A DNA stretch of 64,000 nucleotides. It comes from Owenia fusiformis (taxonomy: Eukaryota; Annelida; Polychaeta; Sabellida; Oweniidae). The stretch is taken from positions 59,694,270-59,758,269 of the forward strand of contig CAIIXF020000001.1 of the NCBI GenBank assembly GCA_903813345.2, written 5' to 3'. The notes under the pieces were generated by a model. The model worked only from the letters and a program-made list of their open reading frames with translations, did not search any database and was not told the origin of the DNA. Every line of letters begins with the position of its first letter. Within the stretch, counting starts at the first letter, position 1. Of the stretch, positions 48,110-58,286 are shown piece by piece. The translations under genes and the position numbers were made by a program.

Positions 48110-49745
48110 CCTTTATTACAAAAATGTATATTGTTTCAGTCTATGGTGTCATAATTACAGGAACAATTTTCAATTGCTTGAAATTTTGCAAAAGTAAATC
48201 ATTTTGTTATTTTAACATAAAAACAACTACTTTTTGGTAATCCAAGATGAATATTTTCCCCATGTTAGCATTATACTTACCCAAAATAAGTGGCTCACTT
48301 GGGACTTTATCAATGTCATTGAAAGATTGATATGGCACGTTTAAGTTTAATACAAAATACGGACAATAAAATACTTTGACTGCTGTCTTTTTACGCTTTT
48401 TAAAGACGGTATTTGATCGTAGTAGTAGTATTTCGATCGGGAACAGTAATTAACAACTGTCAACAGGTCCCGGACTGTTGTTAACTAGAAGTGAGACTAA
48501 ATAAGAAACTCATTCGAGAATCTCTTGCGATAGATCTCTTGGCATTTTACTAGGACTTGTGATGAATAATTAAAGAGCACCTCTCTCCCTGAACAATGCA
48601 AGATTTTAGATTAACAAATCGTCATGAGTTCAGTACCTGAGAATTTATTGCGGTGTAGGGAAATCATGTGGAGACGTATCAAGCATTTAAATAAGTGGAC
48701 AAAAGAATGTAATGTCAAAGAAAAAGTTAAGGATCTATCGCAATCGCACCCGTTCGTCTGCGGCACTTTAAAAACAATTCCCGGGTCTCAATAACGTTGA
48801 CCATTAATATATCTTGTAAGCTAAAACCAAACATAGTACCAATAAGCTAAAAGCATCTTGATGAGCAAAATAAGAACAAGTTCAAATAATGATTCCTATT
48901 CAAGAGATATTTCAAAATCTAAATCTAGAACTAAAGAGGAAGATAAAGAGCAATGATAACATTCGTTAGTCTATTCTGAGAAAAACTAAATTAGAAGGGG
49001 ATGTAAAGTGAAAACTGTTGCCACCCCTTTGTTAAATCGTCTCAATCATTGCTCCCTTTAACTAAGGACGGATTACAAACACATAGAAATAAATCTCCCT
49101 GTTTGTGAGAGAGGATTGGACATTTGTCATTTAACATATTTTTGAAACCAGTTTATCTAATTGGAATTGTCGCAGAAAAACAAGAAAAACAACATAAGAG
49201 TTCTCAACCACTCTAGGTCGTCAAGAATTGCAAGCATTTGCCATTTTCTTAAAGAAAGAACAAAATTGTAGGACTATAGAAATCGGATATGCATTAATAA
49301 CGTTTGCCACATAATCAAAAATAGTTCACCGGTGTGATCAGTTTCCCAAAAGTTACTCATGTCATGTCTGTATACGCACGCTTACTACTTTGGTTCCAAG
49401 AATATTGATAAATGCATTCCGAATCAATAGAAAGTACTTACCCGGCACCTATAATAATAAATTAATTTGGTGAAATATCGAGCCCCTGGCCGTGGAGATA
49501 AACGTCATTTTAATGTTATATTCTAACGACGGTCTAAAACTATCTTAGGGCTGAATTATTCAATAAAAGCTACACCGCTCTTCAATATGGAGGAATTAAA
49601 TAATAATTATGAAATCGGATTGTCTTCCCGAGAGAAATATCATCATATTTGTATGATAAAAGCACCAACATGTGAACAAATCAAAATGCATGGGTGAATC
49701 CAAGATTTAAAACAACAATTCTTTAAATTCTCTGAAGTGAACAAG
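48110..49745. other. Intergenic, no recognisable gene
   Basis: No notable ORF, palindrome or RNA gene found. Confidence 0.45.
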
Positions 49746-49834
49746 TGTAGGATCCCATTATTTATTATGTATTTATAAAATTCTTAGTTTTTCTTTTAAT
49801 TTTTGTCGAATTCTGTCAAATTATTTTGTGACAA
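49746..49834 (+). repeat. Identical 89-bp direct repeat, copy 1
   Basis: TGTAGGATCCCATTATTTAT through TTTTGTGACAA, identical over 89 bp to 50386-50474, 640 bp away. It starts TG and contains a terminal CA, as LTRs do, but I found no primer site, polypurine tract or target duplication. Confidence 0.85.
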
Positions 49835-50385
49835 AGGTTATTTGAGGACATATATCCCATCCGACAGATATTAAAGTTGCATATCAAACTACTCAAAGGT
49901 AAGTTCTATTCATTGACTAAGACATTGACTGGTTGCCGGTATGGGATCAAAATATTTATTTTATACATCCCCAATCACTATGTTATTTTTGTTTTCAAGC
50001 TACATGGGGAAGATATCATTGTTTCACTTTAGGGGCAGAGAAGGAGGTTTTCAAGTCTACCAAATAGTTCAGTGTTTAATTATGCATTGATGTTTTGATT
50101 GATCCCTTGTTTTGGTGGTCGATCAGATTGCCTTTGGTTCTCTTTAATGAGGTGTAACCTGATTTCATTGGCAAACACAACAGATGTTGAAAGTGTATCG
50201 AATAACTTGTTACAATTTCACCCAAAGGGGAATACGTTGGATAATTCATAAACCGTGTTTAAGATCTTGATGCAGGATGAAAAGACAATGAGTATATGAG
50301 CAGGCAGAACAACGCAAAGGGAAAACTTATGATGGAATCTGTAATAACAATAATCCTCCAGATTTCTCTTTAGTAATGCATCATT
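49835..50385. other. Spacer between identical direct repeats
   Basis: 551 bp of AT-rich DNA with no ORF of note. It could be the interior of a miniature terminal-repeat element or unique DNA between two insertions or duplicates. Confidence 0.35.
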
Positions 50386-50474
50386 TGTAGGATCCCATTA
50401 TTTATTATGTATTTATAAAATTCTTAGTTTTTCTTTTAATTTTTGTCGAATTCTGTCAAATTATTTTGTGACAA
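50386..50474 (+). repeat. Identical 89-bp direct repeat, copy 2
   Basis: Identical to 49746-49834. Confidence 0.85.
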
Positions 50475-50512
50475 TATGAATATGCATATACCTTTGGCAA
50501 AACGTGAGCAGT

Positions 50513-50578
50513 GGGCAAAATATATAGTGAATTTGGGCAAAATATATAGTGAATTTGGGCAAAATATATAGTGAATTT
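50513..50578 (+). repeat. Three perfect 22-bp tandem repeats
   Basis: The unit GGGCAAAATATATAGTGAA plus TTT is repeated three times exactly (50513, 50535, 50557), with degraded half-units at each side. Confidence 0.95.
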
Positions 50579-51261
50579 TTGGCAAAATACTTAGCACCCG
50601 GCCAAAAGTTGCAACAAAACAATTTGTCTCAATCTCAGTTTCTCGCTTTTCAATCATTTTCTTTGTAAAACAGTCAAGAGTATACGCTAATTGATACGTT
50701 GGTATCGGACACTCAAATATATTTGGATCAGAAAAGTACTATTTAACATTTTCGAAACAAATCTCCGGCGATTTACGATTGCCCTCATATCCGGGTCCTC
50801 ACACTACAAAAAATGTTTATACTTTCCATGGACCTTAGGCTTTGACCTTTTTATAATATGAGTGGGCTTGTGAAAACTTTATGAAACACAAACTACGATG
50901 TTTATAAGGTCCCTTGGGTGTTTACTCAGTAATGCATTCATTGTTTCTCCAAGGTTGTTTTTGCCCGAATAAAAATGTCGTAACGTAGTTTCGCTTCAAA
51001 ATTACATTAATGTACATACACATCTCGGTGATGTATTTTTTATTTCTCATGTACCTTTGACCTAAGGTACCTCTTTCTAGGTAAGTTATAACGCGTTGCC
51101 TATAGCCTAAGTAATTCCTCTACTTCCTGTTACAATGGCAACGTGGGTTTCATTTTATCAATGAAGGATGGTAAAACAGACTTCCATATTTCAAAAAATA
51201 TGTTAGTTCAATCAGGCGGTCATTTGTGTTAGGAGTGTTGCATTTGTCAAAATAACATAAT

Positions 51262-51676
51262 CATGCGGTCCTAACTTCGACCGTTAATTTGAATTTTTGA
51301 CCTACCGGATGTTTGAAAATCAAGAATTACTATACGAGTCTCATACTGCACCGTTTTTCTTCAAACTTGTTCCATTCAAAGCATAACAAAAATCCCTTTC
51401 TGATGGTACATTGTTCTTTTAAACAGAGTCCCTCTTTCCAGTGGCATTTTGGTCCCCAGCTGTAAGAAGGCCTTCTAACAGCTGGGGACCAAAACGCTGC
51501 TAGAACGAGGGACTCTTTACAATAAAGTAATGCACCGACAGAAAGGCAATTTTTTGCTTTTAATGGTATAAGTTTGAAGAAAAACGGTGCAGTATGAGAC
51601 TCGCAATCCTATTGATTTTCAAGCATCGGCCGGTAGGTCAAAAATTCAAATTAACGGTCGAAGTTAGTACCGCGTG
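51262..51676. mobile_element. 415-bp foldback MITE, CAC...GTG family, TSD ATAAT
   Basis: Almost the whole element is palindromic: left CATGCGGTCCTAACTTCGAC pairs with right GTCGAAGTTAGTACCGCGTG, and the arms meet near 51470 around GGCCTTC. Inner phrases such as TTGGTCCCCAGCTGT and AAAAACGGTGCAGTATGAGA occur in opposite orientation. ATAAT flanks both ends (51257-51261 and 51677-51681). A larger relative is at 60197-61078. The left end has mutated from the consensus CACGCGGTAC. Confidence 0.85.
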
Positions 51677-52427
51677 ATAATAGTCTCTAAGTAAACCGCC
51701 TTTACCGATGACTATCCCGGGACCTTAAAAATGTTTTGTTGAGCCTGGTTCATGTGTAGTTCATGGTAATCTCTAGATTTGCTGATAATGTCGACAGGAT
51801 ATTAAATGTGTTCAATTAATTGAATGAAACAAGCCTTAATCAATAAAAGTCTACAAAACGGAAAAATGAGATAGTGTGTAGTTATACTACTGAAACTGAA
51901 ATTAAAGTATTTTAACTAAATAAACACTGAAGTATACATGTACGTTTGGATATTTTACTAATATAATTGTAATGCGTTTGTACAAATGCCGATATTATTT
52001 GGCTGGTGACCCTTATGTAATATATCTGTTGTACCAGCTGTCATACGGTGAATTCATAGAGCATCAGATCAACAAAGTACTGAATGATGTAATATGCCCT
52101 TTCCCTTATTATCTTAAACACAATCAGGGCCAGTAAGGGCCGTTAAGAAGGGGGACCATAATCCCTGGGGGACCATAATTTCTTTCACACCGGCCCGAAT
52201 GACACAAGGTGTCTGATGGACTTGTAAATCTTCCAACATAGTTAACTGTTATGTACAATTTTATATACTAATACCAATATTTATGACTTAAAATGTACTT
52301 CCAGGAGCAGATGATGTAATGGCATACCACTTCCGACTTAATAGGTGGCCTCGCTGAACACAAACGGGATTCATTGACGGCGTTGCTTAAGACGAACACC
52401 TGTAAACTACACTCATCGTTTCCGTCT

Positions 52428-53657
52428 ATGATGACTGATTATGATTCCATAGGGAACGCTTCAGTGACAATGTTAGTGAACGTTACTCCATATAGCGACG
52501 ACTTGGCAGTGACTGGTTCTTTAAACATGACAAATGGAACAATTCAATCAACGATTGCTCCCTATGAAAACTTTTATAACAGTGCACAGTTCACAACCGG
52601 ACTAGTTTGCTACCCTATTCTCTGTGTGTTGGGCATAACAGGAAACGCTTTGATCCTTATTGTTCTAGCAACTAAAAAGATGCAGACCTCCACTAACGTT
52701 ATTTTAGGTGCGCTGTCTGTTTCAGACATGTTTAAACTTTTAAACGATTTCCTGTATTTTTTGACAATACTATTACTTCGATTTTATGAAGCAAAGGGGA
52801 AAGTAATGTTGGCGTATCTATATCCCTACGCACATTATATCTTCAACATGACTGCATGTACATCAGCTTGGCTGACGATATCAGTCGCCGTAGAACGCTA
52901 CGTCATGGTGTGCCACGCTACAAGAGCGAAGTCTCTCTGCACGATCGCAAGATCTCGCGTGATCAGCGCAACAGTGTTTATCATAGTTGGTGCCATTCTA
53001 CTGCCTTCAGCATTACGTTATAGGACAGTCTCCCGTTGGTCCAACGTGACCAACTCCTCCCACATGGACGTGGAGGTCACAGAACTGTGGAAAGACGCGA
53101 AGTTCGTGGCTTCCTACAACAGGATGCAGAACCTTCTACGTTCAGTGATACCCTTCTTCCTTCTTATCATCATGAACGCGTTCATAATAAACGCACTGAG
53201 AAAGACACGTGCGAATAAAAAGATGGCTCAAAGAAATCGCATTACTACAATGCTTATTATTGTTATCTTAGTATTTTTGATCTGTATTGCCCCGGATGCC
53301 ATTATGGGCCTCATGGGACTTGGTTACATAGAGGCAAAAGATTTCCTCGTGAAAGGGGTTCGGGAAATCACAGACATGCTATTAGCAGTGAACGCCTCGG
53401 TTAACTTTATCATATACATTGCCTTCAATAGCAGCTTTAGGGATCAGTTCTGCGATCAATTTTGTAAAAAGTGCCGGACTAAATCGTGTATTAACGGAAC
53501 TAAAAATATCAAAAAAGAATCTGAAGCTAAGTATAAAAAGCTGTCGGATAAAACTGTGAATGGTTCCCACTATAGTAAATCATCACCTAATTCTTCAGAA
53601 ATTCAGGACCAGCCAACCACACTTAAGGACAATGCGACTGTTACAAGTAATGTTTAG
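52428..53657 (+). CDS. Rhodopsin-class GPCR, FMRFamide/peptide receptor-like
   Basis: Intronless 409-residue seven-transmembrane receptor in the plasma membrane. In-frame sequence continues upstream to a stop at 52317 but has no ATG before 52428, so that start is chosen (52431 is a second ATG). The N-terminus has sequons at N10, N18, N33 and N36. TM1 carries G72-N73 and TM2 SVSD with D100. TM3 ends in E156-R157-Y158, and TM5 has P242. TM6 has C286-I-A-P289 in place of CWxP. TM7 ends N326-F-I-I-Y330 in place of NPxxY, followed by helix 8 (FRDQF) and a Cys cluster (C342, C346, C349) that may be palmitoylated. The Ser/Thr-rich tail could be phosphorylated. NFxxY and the overall pattern resemble invertebrate FMRFamide-receptor-like proteins; the ligand is unknown. 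Position 3.25 is Y132 and the second extracellular loop has no Cys, so the usual disulfide is absent. Flanked by MITEs on both sides. GPCR identity is near certain; subfamily moderate. Confidence 0.92.
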   Translation: MMTDYDSIGNASVTMLVNVTPYSDDLAVTGSLNMTNGTIQSTIAPYENFYNSAQFTTGLVCYPILCVLGITGNALILIVLATKKMQTSTNVILGALSVSDMFKLLNDFLYFLTILLLRFYEAKGKVMLAYLYPYAHYIFNMTACTSAWLTISVAVERYVMVCHATRAKSLCTIARSRVISATVFIIVGAILLPSALRYRTVSRWSNVTNSSHMDVEVTELWKDAKFVASYNRMQNLLRSVIPFFLLIIMNAFIINALRKTRANKKMAQRNRITTMLIIVILVFLICIAPDAIMGLMGLGYIEAKDFLVKGVREITDMLLAVNASVNFIIYIAFNSSFRDQFCDQFCKKCRTKSCINGTKNIKKESEAKYKKLSDKTVNGSHYSKSSPNSSEIQDQPTTLKDNATVTSNV

Positions 53658-53704
53658 ATGATGTACATTTCTGATGTACAAATGTAAAATATCAAAATAA
53701 GGCA

Positions 53705-53710
53705 AATAAA
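53705..53710 (+). terminator. Polyadenylation signal AATAAA for the GPCR
   Basis: AATAAA lies 48 bp after the stop codon, within A-rich sequence. A plausible cleavage signal giving a very short 3' UTR. Confidence 0.5.
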
Positions 53711-54436
53711 ATACAGAAATATTGTATGTAAAAACAAAGCACCCGTGTAAATAATATTTGATATAAAAGAGGTCTGTACAAATGTTGAACTGCAATGCAT
53801 GGAGTAATCTAAGCACCCAGTCCAGAGAAAACGTCGACATATATTATAAGTTATTTAATGGGAGGGATGGAATACGGATTTCTTTTTTTGGAGCGAAATA
53901 TGATATAGACCAAGGAAAATATCATATTTTCCTTGAGGAAAAATTTATATTCCATCACGGCCATCAATAACCTATTTATGCCATAATATTTTTTCTGAAA
54001 CTCTTGTTTTGTATGTCGTCATCCAATGATGTTGACAATTTTAAATGATACAATTCAATTTATCGAATGACATTTTCAACTTCTATTACCAGGTTTTAAA
54101 ACATAATACTAAAATAGATCATAATATCCCATAATAACACAATATTGAGTCTCATGAAATTTTCTGATAATTCTGATTCGAGATCTGATACGGGATTTTG
54201 GTTGATACGGGATCCAATAAGGGATCTGATACGGGATTTTGGCTGATACGGGATTTTTTAATTTCAGTTTTACTCCCATGGAAAACATGTTATCCTACAC
54301 TTAGTATACTAAATGTATAATAACATTAAAAAATTACTTTGATATTTATTGGCAAAATGAATAACCGGAGGATATCGTAACGATATACTCCGGGCGGAGG
54401 ATACGTAAGTTCTTGTAAGTGTGGGACAATAAGAAC
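53711..54436. other. Intergenic with palindrome and short repeats
   Basis: A perfect palindrome CAAGGAAAATAT-C-ATATTTTCCTTG lies at 53911-53935. At 54180-54258 the decamer GATACGGGAT occurs four times, arranged as two diverged units of about 50 bp. No gene seen. Confidence 0.6.
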
Positions 54437-54577
54437 ATCCTATGACTTTTTTCAGAATATCATTTTAATCTACTCGGTGATATTGATATATGCACTCGTT
54501 CGCTTTGCTCTCTCGTGCAGATATCAATATCACCTCGTAGATGAAAATGATATTCGCGATCCTCAAAATCATAGGAT
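54437..54577. repeat. Inverted repeat with CTCGTTCGCTTTGCTCTCTC loop
   Basis: Same design as 22958-23093: ends ATCCTATG and CATAGGAT, then ATATCATTTT and GATATTGATAT arms, and a loop palindrome built on CGTTCGCTTTGCTC. A second member of one foldback family. Confidence 0.75.
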
Positions 54578-54773
54578 ATCCTATCATTATTATGGAATAA
54601 AGACAATTATTCCATGAAGGATCCTCCTGTTTCAGTCAAAGCTATCTCTTTGGACTGGGTGAACACTGCAACATTTTTCACCAAAAGTGTCATGGAAGGG
54701 TTATTATGTCATTTCATCCTTACTTTAGCCAACCAGATTAAAAAGAAGCCCCTCCCCCTATATTTACCATTGG

Positions 54774-55180
54774 CACTGGTGATCCACTCGATTACGCTGG
54801 TTACCGAAACGGTTCGTTTCGGTAACAAAATGTCGGAACATCGAAGGTATGACTTTTCTTTTTTCCTTATTTCACACGTCGTAGGCAGAATTCCCACGAC
54901 ATTTTTATCACAAACGTATAACAAATAGTTCAGCAGACAACAGAATCGTCAATTTAATTCTTCACTTAAGTTACATAAACGGTATTTCGAAAAACAGTTA
55001 AGATCTGCACTTTTAACCAAAACCGTTAATAACTTCAGCGAGGAATTAAATTGACGATTCTGTCGTCTTCTGAGCTATTTTTTCGCAAACATGCAGATTT
55101 TCTAAAACATATGATACTGATACACGTTTGTGTGAAAAAACGCCGTGGGGATTCTGCCTACAACGCGTGAAATAAGGAAA
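54774..55180. mobile_element. MITE, truncated copy of the CACTGGTGATCC family
   Basis: The left end CACTGGTGATCCACTCGATT and the following sequence match 57747 onwards, including the subterminal hairpin GTTACCGAAACG-GTT-CGTTTCGGTAAC. The right arm matches up to AATAAGGAAA and then stops about 95 bp short of the expected terminus. Two diverging arms meet near 55000. An ORF here (54614-54928) is only a reading of the repeat. Confidence 0.8.
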
Positions 55181-56704
55181 GTAGGGATTATATTACATGT
55201 AGAATCTTTGGGTAGGGATCTATTCTTAGTGATTAATATGATCATGACTAGGGAGCTCATCCATCCATCCTTTCCTACATGACATTTGACCTTAAATGCA
55301 GAACAGATTTTGAAAGACGTACAGAATGCCGATGCTGTGTAACGTGCACAGACTTTCCGGGCACCCTGTATATTTTGTATATTCCTTCGAAGCCAAAATC
55401 TATTTCTTTAGTCGAAGAAAAGGATGAATAATGTCAAGTTGTCCCTTTATACTGTTTATCGCCTAAGGATATTACTTGAAAAAGGATTTGAGTTATTTGA
55501 TCCAATATGGAAGTGATTGGAAATTCAACATTCAGAGATGTTATGAACTCATAATTAGTTATTCAATAAAATACAAACAATCTTTTCAAAATTATTGCAA
55601 AACAACATAAGAATTAAATATTTTATTAAATAAAAAAAATAAAAAGCGGAACATTTGTTAGTATAATTAATGAAAGGAAATGCTGTGGGCAAATAAATAT
55701 AGTAGTTGTATTGTGTACTACTAGAGAACGATCAAGGGGCAAGCAGCGTCTGAAGTTAGGAGACTTCTTGTTTGCTCAATTACTTGCTCAAGATTATGGT
55801 TGTGTAAAATGGAAGATTTAACTTTTAATTCGACCTGAATCTGAACTAAAACGATTGGATGAGGGTTAACATAATTCGATGACAAGACGCAAAGTAAGAG
55901 TAAACTGTTTATAAATAATGTGAATTAGAAGTGAAGTCTTGAAACAGCTTGCTTGCGTTCAAAAATAAACGTGATTGATTTAGACATTTAGGAGATTTTG
56001 TAAAGTAATCCTTAGTGTAAACTCAATATCGAATTGATCAATATGATGAGCAAGTCCATTTAATGAAAACATAGACCAGTCATTTAGTGTATCTTCGGGG
56101 ACCTAACCTTTACAAAAAATCACCATAGGTCTAAAAATTAATTGGAATATAGTTTGGCCTTTAATCATCCTTATTTCATCTTTCGATGTTAAATTGAAAA
56201 TAATAATTGGTCAGACAAATATTCGGATTTTAACGGGAAAAACATTGAAGAGGTTGGCTCAACTCAAAGTCGTACAGTTGAAGGCTCAGAAAGGGTTAAA
56301 GGGGCACCATACTATAGGAAGCAAAACCAGGACCCCCTTAGTACTAACCAAAAATTTCAAAAAGGCCTATTAGTGAAGCTTTAATGTCCTGAATCCCTAT
56401 CCTTACTATTGAAAATTGATTCTAGCAATACTCTCAGATTCCAACATATCAATGTAGATATGCAGGATAAAATCAATAGCATCCCCTTGTTAAGTCAATG
56501 GCACTGGCACCCTTGCTGAAATCCTCATTTTCTCAGAAGAACTCAGGTTGAGAGGTAGAATCCAATTTCAATAGTAAGAATCTGGCTTCTTAAACAGGAT
56601 TTTAGGCTTGCTCTAAAGGTTGGCTGCCTGGTTCAAGGCATGTGACCAAGCCGACGCCCGTATCCCTTGACGTGGATTCGTCCTCATTGGTACGACCTAA
56701 CTAA
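55181..56704. other. Intergenic, no recognisable gene
   Basis: No notable ORF or RNA gene. Plain AT-rich sequence. Confidence 0.45.
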
Positions 56705-56905
56705 TCAATAACCCAGATGCGAGTAGGTAGTTACCAGTTTTACCACCAGATAACTAATTCGGATCTGAAAACATGGCAGATATAGTAGAAAGCTCCCTTA
56801 AGTGAAAGAAAATATCATCTGTCCAACACAAGAAAAGATATTTCACTTTTTGTGATTTCATAACATGGGGTCTATGGGGAATCCCCGACATAGAAGTCAC
56901 ATTTT
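56705..56905 (+). repeat. Single arm of the 32492-34160 foldback family
   Basis: Shares CAGATGCGAGTAGGTAGTTA, an ATGGCAGATATAGTAGAAAG phrase, AAGAAAAGATATTTCACTTT and ACATGGGGTCTATGGGGAAT with the left arm of 32492-34160, with internal deletions. No inverted partner nearby. Confidence 0.75.
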
Positions 56906-57741
56906 CAAAGAAAAATAATCTTGCATCACGTCTATTGTGTTCAATTCTTACAGTTTCTTGTTTTGTTGACTTCTCAATATATCGGCCATACTATATATAC
57001 TCGTAAGTTTGTCTCAAAATATATCCAAGGTGTGTAAGATATTCACTCAGGGGGGGAGATTTCCCAAAGATGCCCTATCATATTAGCACGTTCGAAAACA
57101 AATTTTATAAATAGGCCTCAAAATGCCATTGAAATGGATCTCCAAATGTTCACTGTAGTTTTATGAGTATTCTCTACAAGTATGGATCGAGTAACTTCAA
57201 TAGTATTACCGTAGGTTTGAAATGATGATGTTGAACTGATGTTAACGCCATTCCCAAGGAGGATTGGCTCCCAGAGTGCAACATCGATATTCTGTCCCAT
57301 ATATAGGCATGTCGTGCTACAAAATTTGAATTCCAACAGCCGCCATTTTGTTCACTTCAACATTTGAATCGTGAATTTTGGTCTTATTTCCTAACGAAAA
57401 ATTCCAAAACTCACAGGAAATGATCGAGATATTGGTTCAAATCTTTTGAACTGTTTATTTTGAATTTATAATCGGTTATAATTTCAGAAAATAACGACAT
57501 CTCGGCGTTTTCATTGTTGGAAAATATCGACTTCGATTCTGGGAGCCAATCCTCCTTGCGCCATTCCCAAGATTTCAAATTTAACTCTGCGCATGCGTAG
57601 CACTGAGAGAGCACGTGCTCATGATTGTTCACGTGATCGAATCCTGCAATTTGATTGGAGATGATGCAAGAGATGATGTAATGGGGAATCCCCGAATACG
57701 ATAGAATATGAAAGAATTGTGGGAGCTACTCACTCCTCCTG
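56906..57741. other. Intergenic, includes diverged repeat 57340-57545
   Basis: 57340-57545 is alignable with 28300-28490. Two unrecognised minus-strand ORFs of about 72 codons lie at 57118-57336 and 57411-57632. Confidence 0.45.
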
Positions 57742-57746
57742 ATATT

Positions 57747-58281
57747 CACTGGTGATCCACTCGATTACGCTGGTTACCGAAACGGTTCGTTTTGGTAACA
57801 AAATCTCGGAACATCGAAGGTACGATTTTTCTTTTTTCCTTATTTCACACGTTGTAGGCAGAATTTCCACGACATTTTTTACAGAAACGTGTATCAGTAT
57901 CATATGTTTAAGAAAATGTACATATTTGCGAACAAATAGTTCAGAAGACGACAGAATCGTCGATTTAATTCCTCACATAAGTTACATAAACGGTTGTTCG
58001 AAAAACAGTTAAGATCTACACTTTTAACCCAAACCGTTTATGTAACTTAAGTGAGGAATTGAATCAACGGTTCTGTTGTCTTCTGAGCTATTTTTTCGCA
58101 AACATATACATTTTCTAAAACATATGATACTGATATACGTTTGTGAGAAAAAACGTCGTGGGGATTCTGCCTACAACGCGTTAAATAAGGAAAAAAGAAA
58201 AATCGTACCTTCGACGTTCCGACATTTTGTTACCAAAACGAACCGTTTCGGTAACCAGCGTAATCGAGCGGATCACCAGTG
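57747..58281. mobile_element. 535-bp MITE, CAC...GTG ends, TSD ATATT
   Basis: Full-length palindromic element: CACTGGTGATCCACTCGATT at the left, GGATCACCAGTG at the right, with arms of about 260 bp meeting near 58020. ATATT flanks both ends (57742-57746 and 58282-58286). Each arm carries a hairpin-forming GTTACCGAAACGGTTCGTTT block close to its end. A truncated sibling is at 54774. No transposase. Confidence 0.85.
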
Positions 58282-58286
58282 ATATT

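Noticed and set aside
52374-52427. Upstream TTG start for the GPCR, giving an 18-residue longer protein
   Set aside because: Animals rarely start at TTG, and ATG at 52428 gives a normal glycosylated receptor N-terminus.
54614-54928. 104-codon ORF and its relative at 57752-58012, which look like a conserved protein pair
   Set aside because: The similarity is due to both being readings of the same MITE; substitutions show no coding pattern.
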